Source: an uncultured Gemmatimonadota bacterium (GTDB lineage: Bacteria > Gemmatimonadota > Gemmatimonadetes > Palauibacterales > Palauibacteraceae). Taken from it: DNA of 64,000 nucleotides. The notes beneath the pieces were generated by a model. It did not search any database, had not been told where the DNA came from, and saw only the letters and a list, made by a program, of their open reading frames with translations. The position numbers and the translations under genes were made by a program. Of the stretch, positions 1 to 11,200 are shown piece by piece (within the stretch, counting starts at the first letter, position 1; each line of letters opens with the position of its first letter). The stretch is taken from contig CAJWLK010000001.1 in the NCBI GenBank assembly GCA_913043255.1, forward strand, positions 487,752-551,751. The letters run 5' to 3'.

Positions 1-481
1 CGGTCTCAGCTCGAATTGCCGTAACAAGTTCATCCAGTGCCACCTTATCAGTCCCAAACATCGTGCCCCCTTTGACGTTCGGGCACGACACATTAATCTC
101 GTAACCAAGGAATCCTTGCTCCTCGTCAAGCCCCGCGACCACCTCGACAAAATCCCCGATTGAGCGACCAACCACGTTGACAAACACATGCGCCTGTGAC
201 AGGTGTTCTCGCAACCATGGCAATTTCTCCCCAACAAACCCAGCAAGACCCGGATTTTCTAGCCCGATCGCATTAATCATTCCCTCAGGCGTCTCCGCAA
301 CACGGTGCGGGGGATTCCCTGGGCGAGGCTCGAGACTCACCGCTTTGGTGACGATTCCACCGATCTGATTTAGGGGAATGAGGTCGGCATATTCCTGGCC
401 ATATCCACAGGTGCCCGAGGCTAACAAAACCGGGCTTTGGAACTCCGCACCAAACACGCCCTGACACATGGTTACTGTCAT
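1..481 (-). CDS. pyrD: Dihydroorotate dehydrogenase (class 1B catalytic subunit), 3' end cut by the window edge
   Basis: Minus-strand translation from ATG 481 reads MTVTMCQGVFGAEFQSPVLLASGTCGYGQEYADLIPLNQIGGIVTKAVSLEPRPGNPPHRVAETPEGMINAIGLENPGLAGFVGE..., typical PyrD. ATGA overlap with the pyrK stop. Confidence 0.92.
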   Translation of the reverse strand, partial: MTVTMCQGVFGAEFQSPVLLASGTCGYGQEYADLIPLNQIGGIVTKAVSLEPRPGNPPHRVAETPEGMINAIGLENPGLAGFVGEKLPWLREHLSQAHVFVNVVGRSIGDFVEVVAGLDEEQGFLGYEINVSCPNVKGGTMFGTDKVALDELVTAIRAET

Positions 482-1245
482 GGCAAACTCCAATCTAATT
501 CTCCTACTGAGAAGACCGGTCCTTCTATACAGGCCTTCACCCAACGGCCGTCTGCCGACTGAACCACGCAGCCCTGGCAGGTACCAATTCCACATCCCAT
601 ATGCTCTTCGACAGAGACTTGGAGATCACGGCCGTTCTCTAGCGCGAATGCCGCAAGGGCATGGAGCATGGGGGTAGGGCCGCACCCTAAAAGAAGCGTC
701 TCAGACTCAGGATCCAGCCCGGCAGTTACACGCCCAAGCCTTCCCGCCCCACCATCTTCCGTAAAGATTTCAGGTTCATGTCCAGTCAAATCTCCGAGCG
801 TATCAGTATCGAAAACCGCCCCAGCATCACGTTCACCATATAATAGCCGCACACGCCGACCCGCAGCCGCTTCGCGGGCAGCGAGAAAGATGAATGGTGC
901 CAGACCGACTCCGCCAGCAACGCATTCTATCGATCGATCATCGATCTCAAAGCCGCGACCGAGCGGACCCAACACTAAGGCCTCTTCTCCACATCTTAGT
1001 CGCGACAAAGCAAGCGTTCCCTCACCATAGGTTCGGAGGAGAATGCCGATTGCCCCATCTTCACCCGTCCAGCCTACGCTGAAAGGACGAGGCAGGAGCC
1101 ATGTTCCAGGCCGATCCAGTCCCAAACCAAGCATAACAAACTGACCGGGCTGTGATATCGCAGCAATTTCAGGGGAATGAAACTCCATCCACCATGTGTC
1201 CCGAGCAACCACGCGAGTTGATCGAAGAGGTGCAAAACATCTCAC
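478..1245 (-). CDS. pyrK: Dihydroorotate dehydrogenase electron transfer subunit
   Basis: FAD/NAD-binding ferredoxin reductase-like fold with C-terminal Cys cluster (EEHMGCGIGTCQGCVV); directly upstream of pyrD with ATGA overlap; GTG start. Confidence 0.9.
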   Translation of the reverse strand: MRCFAPLRSTRVVARDTWWMEFHSPEIAAISQPGQFVMLGLGLDRPGTWLLPRPFSVGWTGEDGAIGILLRTYGEGTLALSRLRCGEEALVLGPLGRGFEIDDRSIECVAGGVGLAPFIFLAAREAAAGRRVRLLYGERDAGAVFDTDTLGDLTGHEPEIFTEDGGAGRLGRVTAGLDPESETLLLGCGPTPMLHALAAFALENGRDLQVSVEEHMGCGIGTCQGCVVQSADGRWVKACIEGPVFSVGELDWSLP

Positions 1246-1283
1246 CGGTGCCGCATCGCCAAGCTGGTCAGCCTTTTGGGTAA

Positions 1284-2468
1284 TCAGTTTTGTTCTCCAC
1301 CATCTGGTACCGCGTAGCGATTCAAAACGTCACGACGATACTCAATGATCGCATCTGCAATTGCCACCGCAATTGCTTCTTGCCCCTGTGCACTGGTGAG
1401 ATAGCGCTCTTCGTTTTGGTTCGAGAGAAAACCGACCTCTACGATGACCGAAGGCATACGGACTAGTGCCCCCAAGAGAACCCACCATGGACCTTGCTTG
1501 ACACCTCGGTCAGATGACTGACCACCCCGCTCTTTCCGGATCGAATTTTGCACAAATCCTGCAAACCGCCGAGATTCTGTAAGATTCTCAGTGCGGTCTA
1601 GACCAGCCAGGATAAACTGCATGTCATCAGGTGATCCGGCAGCATCCTCAACTGAGGGCCCTCGATTCTCTCGTAATGCGACTTCACGCGCTTCCTCTGA
1701 ACGTGCAGGACCAAGAAAGATCGTCTCGAAACCGCGGGCACGTTGATCGAACGCGGCATTAGCGTGAATCGACACAAACAAGTCACCACTGTTCTTGACC
1801 GCAAATTCCGATCGAAGATCATGTTTAACATAAACGTCTGAACTGCGCGTCATTGAAGGTTCTATGAAGTCACGTCGTTCCAACTCATCGTGGAGCAAAT
1901 GGCCGATAGCAAGAACGACATCTTTTTCGTAACTCTGTCGCCCAAGCGTTCCAGGGTCGCGCCCTCCATGCCCCGGATCAATCACAACGCGCCAAGACAC
2001 ACTCGGGTCAATACGTGCCGGCAGAGGTTGATCCAACGAATGCTCCCACGCCTCAGCCAGTTCGACGACCGCACCACCAGAGGAAAGCCACCTTGTGACA
2101 AATTCGGCCGGCAACCAGAACTCACCATCCCGTTCGTAAGGGGGATTGGTCATCTGGTGAATCAACTCTCCGTGACGGAAAAAGGGAGACCCTATCTCAA
2201 ACAAAAGTTCCGCCCCCGTCAGATACGTACGAAGAAAAACGCCTGAACGAGAAGTAGGACCCCATAGCGTTGCCAACTCTGTGGCATTTACCACGGGAAA
2301 ATCAAAGTGGCGTGAGACGCTTAACCGTGCTTGTTGACCGCCAATTTCGGCCTGTAAAATATCGGATTGCGCATGAGCGACCGGCACATACGAGGCCCAC
2401 ATCACGAGAGTGGCGAGAAGCCAACAAGGCAATCGACCATTCTGGTTAGCGATAACGTGACCCCCCAC
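1284..2468 (-). CDS. N-acetylmuramoyl-L-alanine amidase (Amidase_3 family), secreted
   Basis: Signal peptide; WRVVIDPGHGGRDPGTLG, SIHANA and VEVGFLSNQNEE motifs of Amidase_3. Confidence 0.92.
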   Translation of the reverse strand: MGGHVIANQNGRLPCWLLATLVMWASYVPVAHAQSDILQAEIGGQQARLSVSRHFDFPVVNATELATLWGPTSRSGVFLRTYLTGAELLFEIGSPFFRHGELIHQMTNPPYERDGEFWLPAEFVTRWLSSGGAVVELAEAWEHSLDQPLPARIDPSVSWRVVIDPGHGGRDPGTLGRQSYEKDVVLAIGHLLHDELERRDFIEPSMTRSSDVYVKHDLRSEFAVKNSGDLFVSIHANAAFDQRARGFETIFLGPARSEEAREVALRENRGPSVEDAAGSPDDMQFILAGLDRTENLTESRRFAGFVQNSIRKERGGQSSDRGVKQGPWWVLLGALVRMPSVIVEVGFLSNQNEERYLTSAQGQEAIAVAIADAIIEYRRDVLNRYAVPDGGEQN

Positions 2469-2476
2469 AGCAACTT

Positions 2477-2947
2477 CTATACACGTCGTGCATCCCGCTT
2501 AGCCCTCTCAGCCTCACGCTCCATGGTTTTTCTTTTCAAGTCCTCACGGCGATCCCGATGTTTTTTTCCGCGTGCCAACGCAACAGTAACTTTCGCGTAA
2601 CCGCGTCTAAAGTGAACGTCTAGAGGCACAAGCGTGAGACCACGTTCCCGCGTTTGTGAGGCGATGCGTTCAATCTCCCGTCGATTCAAAAGGAGTTTTC
2701 GTTTTCGAACTGGATCCAAGTCGTCAAGGGAGGAATGTTCGTAGCGTGGAATATGCAGATTATGAAGCCATACCTCGCCACAATTGACACGCCCGAACGA
2801 GTCAGCGAAGCTTGCCCGCCCTGATCGAAGTGACTTCACTTCGGCACCTTCAAGGACCAATCCAGCCTCAAACTGCTCGAGCAATTCGAACTCGTGACGG
2901 GCCTTTCTATTGCGGGCAACCACCCGAATTGCGTCACGCTCTGCCAC
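2477..2947 (-). CDS. smpB: SsrA-binding protein SmpB
   Basis: RNRKARHEFELLEQFEAGLVLEGAEVKSLRSGRASFADSF and C-terminal basic tail. Confidence 0.95.
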   Translation of the reverse strand: MAERDAIRVVARNRKARHEFELLEQFEAGLVLEGAEVKSLRSGRASFADSFGRVNCGEVWLHNLHIPRYEHSSLDDLDPVRKRKLLLNRREIERIASQTRERGLTLVPLDVHFRRGYAKVTVALARGKKHRDRREDLKRKTMEREAERAKRDARRV

Positions 2948-3037
2948 CCTTCCTCCCTACCTCCCTCCGTTGTGGACAGCCTCCCCGTTCCGCGGGAGAC
3001 ACAGCGCTAAACGTATTGTCACAATTCTGCTCAACGC

Positions 3038-3478
3038 TTAACGGGCAGCTTCACCTTCAATCCCATCTTCTACTCCGTCCCCGTCTCTATTGTTTCGAGC
3101 GGCCTTATATGCTGCCTTCGACTCTGCGACCCGCTGCTCAAGGTCAGAACGCGCTTTTCGGGCAGCATCCTTCCCTGCTTTGATCGCTTCTCCCGCCACC
3201 TGTTGTTGTTCACGGGCTGCATCTACGTGCTCTGCTGTCTCTTCTTGCACGCGTTCGAAGCCTTCCTCAAAACTTCCGCGAAGGTCTTCAAGCTTCTCGC
3301 CCAGATCATCACGGAGCCGGCGGGCTCCCTCCCGTAAATCTTTCTGCGTTTCCTCGCCAGTCTTGGGAGCCAACAAAAGAGCGACCGAGGCGCCCACGAG
3401 TGACCCCCAGAGGAAAGCCACCAAACCCGAGCCGCGTTTCTCTACAATCACATACGGCTGCTGATCTTGTTCGGACAT
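3038..3478 (-). CDS. YtxH domain-containing protein
   Basis: N-terminal GLVAFLWGSLVGASVALLLAPKTGEETQKDL (YtxH-like TM) followed by a charged helical region. Confidence 0.75.
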   Translation of the reverse strand: MSEQDQQPYVIVEKRGSGLVAFLWGSLVGASVALLLAPKTGEETQKDLREGARRLRDDLGEKLEDLRGSFEEGFERVQEETAEHVDAAREQQQVAGEAIKAGKDAARKARSDLEQRVAESKAAYKAARNNRDGDGVEDGIEGEAAR

Positions 3479-3528
3479 CTCTTATCCTTTGTCGACCGTG
3501 CTGGCCAAAATCAATCTAATAGCTGTCT

Positions 3529-5064
3529 TCATTCACTCCCACCCTCAACAACACGACGGTACGCTTCAAGATCCCACTCTGGTCGTTTGGAGGCATCCGC
3601 GATCTCAAATCCGAGGAAGAAGATGAGTTGAGCGATCCTTGATGTTTTGTCGTAAAGGATGCGATCCGCTTCGTCGTTCGGGCCGTGATAGTCTTCATGT
3701 GTACCGGTAAAGAAGAACAGTATCGGAACTCCTTTACGTGCGAAGTTGTAGTGGTCCGAGCGAAAATAGAAGTTTTCGCTAGGCCATGGGTCATCGATCA
3801 TCGTTAAACCGAGTTCAGGATGGTCAGCAACGACCCCTTCGAGTGTAGCCCCCAGTGTAGACTCATCTCGGCCGATCGCAACTACGGTATCTTGCCAGTT
3901 CCGACCGATCATATCGATGTTGAGATTCGCCACCGTGGACTCCAGAGGAAACAGTGGATTTTCTGAATACCACCGTGATCCAAGCAACCCTCTCTCCTCT
4001 CCACTGACTGTCATGAAGATGAGAGACCGACGCGGCGGGTTGCGAAGCGAAGCGAAAGCCTCAGCAAGTTCGATGATTGCAGCCGTCCCAGAAGCGTCGT
4101 CGTCTGCCCCATTGTAAATGGAGTCCCCTTCTACCGGTCTTCCTACACCCACATGGTCCATATGAGCGGTAAAGACAACATACTCATCTCGCAACTCTGG
4201 ATCCGAACCCTCTATCCAGCCGATAGTATTGAAGGCTTGGTCACCCCGAAACCGAGAATTCGTACGTACCTTCGCACTATAATCGGTTACCGCACTCTCT
4301 GAGGTGAGCGCCTCTTGAAGCGCAGCAGGTAAAGACGACAATCGGACTAAAACTGCTGGCCCCTCCAGTTCATCAGGGACCCCCAACGACATCTGCTCTC
4401 GCGAGAAAAATCTGCGCAGTCCGTCGAAGTACTCATCGGAACTATCGATTGCTAACACTACCCCTTCTGCACCAGAGGTGAGGAGCCTTCGAACAGCAGA
4501 CATTGCATCTCGAACTTCGGTTTCCTTCACGTAGACAAGGGATACCGATTCAGTCAAATCGGCCGCATTAATAAGTGAGCTTAAATGAAGAGGGCCCGCC
4601 GCCTCCACACCCCCCCCGGGTAGCGAAATGAAATCTTCAGGCGCAATCTCTCTACCTCCAGGACCAACGATTTCCAGCGACTGTTTTTCAGGAGGACCAG
4701 CAACTGAGAATGCGAGAGGGTACAACTGCAGATACGAATCACCATCTCCGGGTAGCAACCCGAATTCCTTGAACCGTCCTGCAATGTGACGCGCAGCTTT
4801 ATCGATTTCTGGACTTGGCGTGGCGCGGCCACGCATCGAGTCATGAGCCAGCGCGCCAATACGAGCACTCAAATCGGCAACTGTGATCGTAGCTGCGGCT
4901 TCCTCTCTCGCCTCCAGTTCAGACTGTGCAAACACTCGCTCGGGTGACCATAGGCACACGAGGTTCACAAAGAGCAAAGCAAGGACGAGTGGGGGCTTCC
5001 CGGCTCGATTAGCAAGATTCAGCGTAATTGTGCAAGCGCTCCACGTACTAGGGATGACTGTCAT
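3529..5064 (-). CDS. M28 family metallopeptidase, secreted
   Basis: FTAHMDHVG...NGADDDASGTAAIIELAEAF...SGEERGLLGSRWYSE motifs. The track ORF starts at 5241, but ATG 5064 (MTVIPSTWS...) precedes the signal peptide and avoids the divergent gene. Confidence 0.88.
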   Translation of the reverse strand: MTVIPSTWSACTITLNLANRAGKPPLVLALLFVNLVCLWSPERVFAQSELEAREEAAATITVADLSARIGALAHDSMRGRATPSPEIDKAARHIAGRFKEFGLLPGDGDSYLQLYPLAFSVAGPPEKQSLEIVGPGGREIAPEDFISLPGGGVEAAGPLHLSSLINAADLTESVSLVYVKETEVRDAMSAVRRLLTSGAEGVVLAIDSSDEYFDGLRRFFSREQMSLGVPDELEGPAVLVRLSSLPAALQEALTSESAVTDYSAKVRTNSRFRGDQAFNTIGWIEGSDPELRDEYVVFTAHMDHVGVGRPVEGDSIYNGADDDASGTAAIIELAEAFASLRNPPRRSLIFMTVSGEERGLLGSRWYSENPLFPLESTVANLNIDMIGRNWQDTVVAIGRDESTLGATLEGVVADHPELGLTMIDDPWPSENFYFRSDHYNFARKGVPILFFFTGTHEDYHGPNDEADRILYDKTSRIAQLIFFLGFEIADASKRPEWDLEAYRRVVEGGSE

Positions 5065-5195
5065 GAGTTTTAGCTTTCCAAAAATTTGAGTAAAGGTCCT
5101 TTGCTTTCTAACATGCTGGCCAGAGTCACCTGGGCGCCACAACCGACCATCTCTCCACAGTTGGCGGAACCCTCGACTCTGGCTAGTCTTCTCCC

Positions 5196-6140
5196 ATGAT
5201 CGAACCTCCCGCAACTGCGACCCCGCCCCGTGAGGCGGCACGTCAACGACTTGACCTGGCGAGTCCTCGAGAAATCATGGGTCTCGCACACCTAGAACTG
5301 GTCGCGCGTGGAATCGTTGAAGGATTCTTAATTGGCCTTCATGATTCTCCCAAACGTGGGTTCTCAGCCGAATTCTCCGAAAATCGCGCATACAACCGTG
5401 GCGATGACCTTCGACATTTAGACTGGAAGGTATACGCACGGACCGATCGCTTGTTTGTAAAACAGTTTGAAGAAGAAACGAATTTGAGGGCGTATATATT
5501 ATTAGATGTGAGCAGATCGATGGGATGGGTGTCAGATGAAGAAAGTTTACCGACCAAACTCGAATACGCACGGCTCCTCGCCGCATCACTGTCCTTACTG
5601 TTAATTCAACAGGGAGACGCTGCCGGTCTCATTGCATTCGATGAAAAAATGCGAGGTGATATTGTCCCCCGGTCTACCCGTAGACACTGGCGACGGCTTG
5701 TCGCAGAACTGGCGCGCCTTTATCCGGCCGGGAAAACCAACCCCGGTAGCGCACTCAAAGATCTCGCAAGAAGGCTCCAACGAAGGGGTTTGGTCGTCCT
5801 TATTTCTGACCTTCTCGTAACCCCGGAGAGGACTCAAAAGGCTCTTCGATATCTTCGCCACCGCGGCCACGAAGTGATCTTGTTCCACATTATGGACCCG
5901 GGGGAGCGCGAGCTCCCAGCAGCTGGCGAGGCGATTTTCTACGATCCAGAGACTGATCAGGAGCTAAACGCTAACTCGGCCGCACTCAGGAAGCAGTACC
6001 GTGAGGCAGTTGAAGGAGCAATTACAACCTGGCGTAAGGAGGCACTTCGGTGGGGAGCGGATTACACACTCCTCACAACTAACATGCCACTCGGTCTCGC
6101 ACTCCGTCGGTTCTTGCGCAAACGATCGCTTCTCGGATGA
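5196..6140 (+). CDS. DUF58 domain-containing protein (vWA-like)
   Basis: KRGFSAEFSENRAYNRGDDLRHLDWKVYARTDRLFVKQFEEETNLRAYILLDVSRSM is the DUF58 signature. Confidence 0.9.
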   Translation: MIEPPATATPPREAARQRLDLASPREIMGLAHLELVARGIVEGFLIGLHDSPKRGFSAEFSENRAYNRGDDLRHLDWKVYARTDRLFVKQFEEETNLRAYILLDVSRSMGWVSDEESLPTKLEYARLLAASLSLLLIQQGDAAGLIAFDEKMRGDIVPRSTRRHWRRLVAELARLYPAGKTNPGSALKDLARRLQRRGLVVLISDLLVTPERTQKALRYLRHRGHEVILFHIMDPGERELPAAGEAIFYDPETDQELNANSAALRKQYREAVEGAITTWRKEALRWGADYTLLTTNMPLGLALRRFLRKRSLLG

Positions 6141-8131
6141 GCTTTCTCTACGGGTGGGCGATGGTACTCGCAGTAAGTGCGATCGTACCAATAGTGTTGC
6201 ACTTCCGTAAACGACAAACCGATCGGCGCGTTGCTTTCCCTGCTCTGCGTTACCTAACTCGGGCAGAAGATGCCCGCTCAAGGTCCCTGGTTGCATCCGA
6301 CATCTTGTTACTTGCGGTCCGCATCGGTTTGATCCTAGCGCTTGCACTAGCCGCTGCAGGTCCACTTCTAGGACGGGGTGGAGCTCGCGACCATCCACCG
6401 ACCGACGTAGCGTTAATCGTTGACAATTCGGCAAGCGTAGGGCGCCTCACAGAAAACGGATTCTTGTTCGACGATTTGGTCTCAAGAGCCCAGGAAGCAC
6501 TGGAGGTTGCTAGCCCAGAGGATCGGATCTGGTTGTTCCCATCAGTCGGAGAGCCTCTAGCAACAGGAGTGAGCCGAGACCGAGCGATTGAAGCACTCGC
6601 TACACTACAGATTACGGATGGCGCTGCCGACCTTGTCCAAACAGTTGCAAGAGCGTCTGCTACCCTTCCAGCCGACGGTGAACGGCAACGAGAAGTCCAG
6701 CTAGTTTCTGATTTGCAGGCAGCGGGATTGACAACACATATAGAGTATGAGGGAGATACCGCACCAATAATTGCCTACGTACCACTACCACCAGTTGAGG
6801 CAAACGCTGCGTTGGCTGCACTAGAGCTGACAGGTGGCACTACCGTCCCATCAGGGATTGGCCATGGAGTTACTGTACGGACAGAACTCAAAGGAGGCGA
6901 AGAACTCTCCCCCGGAGAAACCGTAACTGATGCTGACATTCGAATAGATATCGACGGTCGAGTAGTTGGTGCTTCCCGTGCACCTTGGGGAGCAAGCTCT
7001 ACGCTCGGACTGCCAGAGTTGGGCATCGGTCCCCATGTCGGGCAAGTAGAGGTGTCTGCAGCCGGCTCTCGCGCAGATGATATCCGGTATTTCTCTATGC
7101 GTGTGGTAGCTCCACCCACCATCGATTTTGAAGGCCCTGAGGACAGTTTCATCAGAATCGGAATCCAAACCCTGATTCAGGCCGGTCGGCTCGGTTCGAG
7201 TTCCCGTGCCTCTATAGTGGTTTTAGAAGGAGACGCAGCACAGGGTGCCTCGTGGCCTGAGGTGTCGACGTTGATCCTAGTACCACCATCCGACCCAATA
7301 GATCTGCCAGCCTTCAACCAAAGATTGTCTGTGTTAGGCCTTGATATACAGGCTCACTTAGATCCGGCGCACGGTGACCTAGGGTTCGAAGAGTCCACGG
7401 CAACATTTTCCCTGTCGGGGGTCCGGGTTCGATCGCGCTACCTTCTCAGATCGGGCGGAGGCCCAGCGAACGTAGATACAACCCTTCTTACGAATGAGGA
7501 TGGTGAACCTTGGTTAGTGCGGAAGAGGCAAGGGGAACGCCTCATTCTATTGGTTGCGTCCCCATTCACATCCGAGGCAATTGACCTCCCATCACACCCA
7601 ACCATGATCCCATTCCTGGAGGCCTTGTTAGTTTACTGGTCGCATTTCTCTTCTTGGCCACCCTCAGATTTTGAGGCAGGAAGCACTATTCCCCTCCCAC
7701 GGTGGGTCAACGAAATTATCGCACCAAACGGTTCTACCCGCCCAGTTGCGAAAGGTACTGTTTATTCACCTTCAATGGCTGGTGTGTACACAGCACATGG
7801 AGTGAATCCGGATGGGGCATATCGAGAAACTCAATTTGCTGTCAATGTCCCGGCCATCGAGATCGACCCAACACCTCTACCCAGAGCGGATCTGGCGTCG
7901 ATGTTTCCAGGACGCACGGTGTTTACAGCCGGGCCCAAAGGGGACTCTTGGACAACTACCGTGTTTCGTGCACGACGCGGACGCGACATAACAATTGGGT
8001 TGCTTGTCGTCACCTTAGCCTTAGTGGCGATCGAGTTGTTTCTTGCTACACCTGGACGTTCAGGGCAATCGACTGAGGACGGCGAAACCGCCCAAGCACG
8101 GAGCGAAAGTAGATCGGGCGCTTCGAGCTGA
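6137..8131 (+). CDS. BatA/vWA domain-containing membrane protein
   Basis: N-terminal TM (BatA) region FLYGWAMVLAVSAIVPIVLHFRKRQTDRRVAFPALRYL, vWA-like VALIVDNSASV, C-terminal TM; ATGA overlap with the DUF58 gene. Confidence 0.8.
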   Translation: MSFLYGWAMVLAVSAIVPIVLHFRKRQTDRRVAFPALRYLTRAEDARSRSLVASDILLLAVRIGLILALALAAAGPLLGRGGARDHPPTDVALIVDNSASVGRLTENGFLFDDLVSRAQEALEVASPEDRIWLFPSVGEPLATGVSRDRAIEALATLQITDGAADLVQTVARASATLPADGERQREVQLVSDLQAAGLTTHIEYEGDTAPIIAYVPLPPVEANAALAALELTGGTTVPSGIGHGVTVRTELKGGEELSPGETVTDADIRIDIDGRVVGASRAPWGASSTLGLPELGIGPHVGQVEVSAAGSRADDIRYFSMRVVAPPTIDFEGPEDSFIRIGIQTLIQAGRLGSSSRASIVVLEGDAAQGASWPEVSTLILVPPSDPIDLPAFNQRLSVLGLDIQAHLDPAHGDLGFEESTATFSLSGVRVRSRYLLRSGGGPANVDTTLLTNEDGEPWLVRKRQGERLILLVASPFTSEAIDLPSHPTMIPFLEALLVYWSHFSSWPPSDFEAGSTIPLPRWVNEIIAPNGSTRPVAKGTVYSPSMAGVYTAHGVNPDGAYRETQFAVNVPAIEIDPTPLPRADLASMFPGRTVFTAGPKGDSWTTTVFRARRGRDITIGLLVVTLALVAIELFLATPGRSGQSTEDGETAQARSESRSGASS

Positions 8132-8262
8132 TCTTAAGGACGTTTCAAAAGCTCGCGGAGGAAGCCAACCTACCAGAGGCGCTTTCCCGTGATGGGGGAC
8201 ATGTACCCCTATATAGCCTCCCGGGCGCAGCGACATCCGCATTAGCGCTTTCTTTAGCAGAT

Positions 8263-11200
8263 TTGTCACCAGGAGTTCCGATCGTACTCGTAGCTATTTC
8301 ACCAGAACATGCCGACAAGCTACACGAAGATCTACTAGCATTAGGTGACCTTCGAACCCGTTGCTATCCACAGCGTGAGGCACTCCCGTATGGAGATGAA
8401 GATCCCCACATAGAAATCTCCGCTCAACGCGTGGATGCTCTTGCCGCTCTGCTCGCGAACCGATGTCGTGTTTTGGTGACAACAGCACGAGCACTGATTG
8501 AACGGTCTCCGATTCCAGTGCATTCAGGAGAATCGCTTTCCCTAGATCTTTCAATTGGGGACGGTGCTCCACTTGAGGACTTGGCAGACAGACTAGAACG
8601 TATGGGATTCATTCGGACTCATTCCGTACGCGAGATAGGTGATTTCACAGTCCGGGGAGGATTAATCGACGCCTTCCCATTCGGCCATCCCGCACCTCTT
8701 AGAATTGAACTATGGGGTGATGAAATAGTGTCGTTGCGTCGGTTTGATGCTTTGACACAGCGATCAACCGAAACCTGCGATAACGCACAGATTCTCCCAA
8801 TTGATCTTATGGCTGGAGAAGATAAAGGTAACACCGAACGACGGTCACTTGTTGAACTACTCCCATCCAATGCGATCATGGTTCACCTGGAGCCCGAAAA
8901 TGGGATCAAGGCACGTTCCAGACTGTGGAATGAGATCCGAGAAGCCCGAAAACGGGCGAGTGATCAGGAAGTAACCACAGACGTACTCGCGGTGCCACCT
9001 TCAGACGCGGAATTGAGGCTCAAGCAGTTTCGCAGGATTGAATTCATTACTGATAACACGGAAAACATGCCTGGCGCGATTCAATTGCCTGTTGAGCCGC
9101 CCCCAAAAATTGATCGAGACATGAAACGACTCATCGCACAGATCTCGCGCACATACGAGGAAGGAGGCCAAACCTTAATCCTGTGCGATAACGAAGGGCA
9201 GATCGAACGTCTTGAAGAAATCGTGGTCGAGCGAGCGGGCCGCGACATGATCCAACACGTGACCTTAGCAGTCGGATCGTTATCTGGAGGCTTCCGGGTC
9301 GATCCACCCTCCAACCTCACAGTGCTCACGGACCATGAGGTGTTTCGCAGAGCGTACCGACGACACCGTGTCCGGTTCAAGGGTGCAGCCACTCTCGAGT
9401 CAATTGCATCAATTCAACCTGGGGATTACGTGGTCCATATCGACCATGGGATTGGCCGGTACCATGGTATACAACGAGTCAAAGTCGATGGGCAAACAAT
9501 CGAAACTTTGGAGATCGAATACGCTGATGGTGAATTGCTCCGACTTCCCCACTATCGACTGGATTTAATCGAGCGCTGGGGGAGCATTCCATCCAATGCA
9601 CGGCCACCCAGGGTGCACAAACTTGGCGGGAAAAAGTGGAGCCGGCTGAAGCGAAGAACTGTCTCCGCCATTGAAGAAACAGCGGTGGACCTCTTGCAAT
9701 TGTATGCGAGGCGCAAGTTAGCGGAGGGTCGGGCATTCGCATCCGATAATCTGTGGCAGACTGAGATGGAGTCTGCTTTTATTTATGAGGAAACACCACA
9801 CCAAATTGAAGCTTGGAAAGCTGTCTGTGAAGATCTCGAAAAACCAAATCCGATGGATCGTCTCATTTGTGGAGACGTAGGGTTTGGGAAAACAGAAATT
9901 GCGATCCGAGCAGCTTTCAAGGTGGCGTTAGAGGGGGCACAAGTCGCAATACTCGCTCCGACAACTATCCTGGTTGAACAACACTTACGTACATTCCAAG
10001 AACGCCTCGCCGCCTTTCCCCTCCGCATAGAGAGCTTGTCACGCTTCCGCACCTCTTCCGAACAAAAGGAGGTCATAGGAAAACTGGCTAGCGGACATAT
10101 CGACCTGGTAATCGGAACCCATCGGCTTCTGTCACAGGACATAACATTCAAAGATCTGGGATTGTTGATTGTTGATGAAGAACAGCGGTTTGGTGTCAAG
10201 CAGAAAGAACACCTGAAGGAACTTCGTGAGGCCGTTGATGTGTTGACACTAACGGCTACCCCTATCCCAAGAACGCTTCATCTCGCACTGGGCGGGATTC
10301 GCGACCTATCTTTGATGCGGACGCCACCCAGGAATCGCATGCCTATCATCACCCATGTCTTGGATTGGGATGCTTCGATCCTTGAAGAAGCACTCCGGCG
10401 GGAACTAGACCGAGGCGGGCAGATATTCTTCGTACATGACCGAGTAGAAACCATCGATGCCCTTGCCCGGCGAGTACAGCACCTCCTGCCGGAAGCACGC
10501 ACCGTGATCGCACACGGACAGATGCCAGAGCGAGCCCTTGAAGATGCCATGTACAATTTTATAGAGGGCGACATCGACATCCTCATCTGCACATCCATCA
10601 TCGAAAACGGGCTCGATGTGCCATCAGCAAACACAATGATCGTTCATAGAGCACATAACTTCGGACTAGCACAACTCTATCAACTACGTGGCCGCATCGG
10701 ACGCTCACACAGAAGGGCATATTGTTACCTTCTTGTGCCTGAAAACGTTGCGCCAGAAGCTACAGAACGCCTGAGAGTTCTCGAGCACCATACAGAACTA
10801 GGATCGGGGTATGACATAGCCTTGAAGGACCTTGAGTTCAGAGGTACGGGTAATCTACTAGGCTCCGATCAGAGCGGTTTTGCTACGGCCGTTGGAATCG
10901 AGACATATCAAAGACTTGTGGAGAGCACGGTGCAGCGCCTCAAGGGTGATGGGACCATGGAAACAAAACCTGGAATACAGATCAGTGTTGATGGAGAATC
11001 ATTTCTCCCTGATGATTATGTGTCCGAACCCCAGCAGAAGGTGAATCTCTATCGTCGGCTCTCCCGCCTTGACAATTGGGAAAAAATCGAAGACATGAGG
11101 GACGAATTGCGGGACCGGTTCGGACCACTTCCAAAGCCAACTGCCCGACTGCTGGATTCGGCAAAACTACGCGTTCTAGGCACCACCGTGGGGGCGGCAT

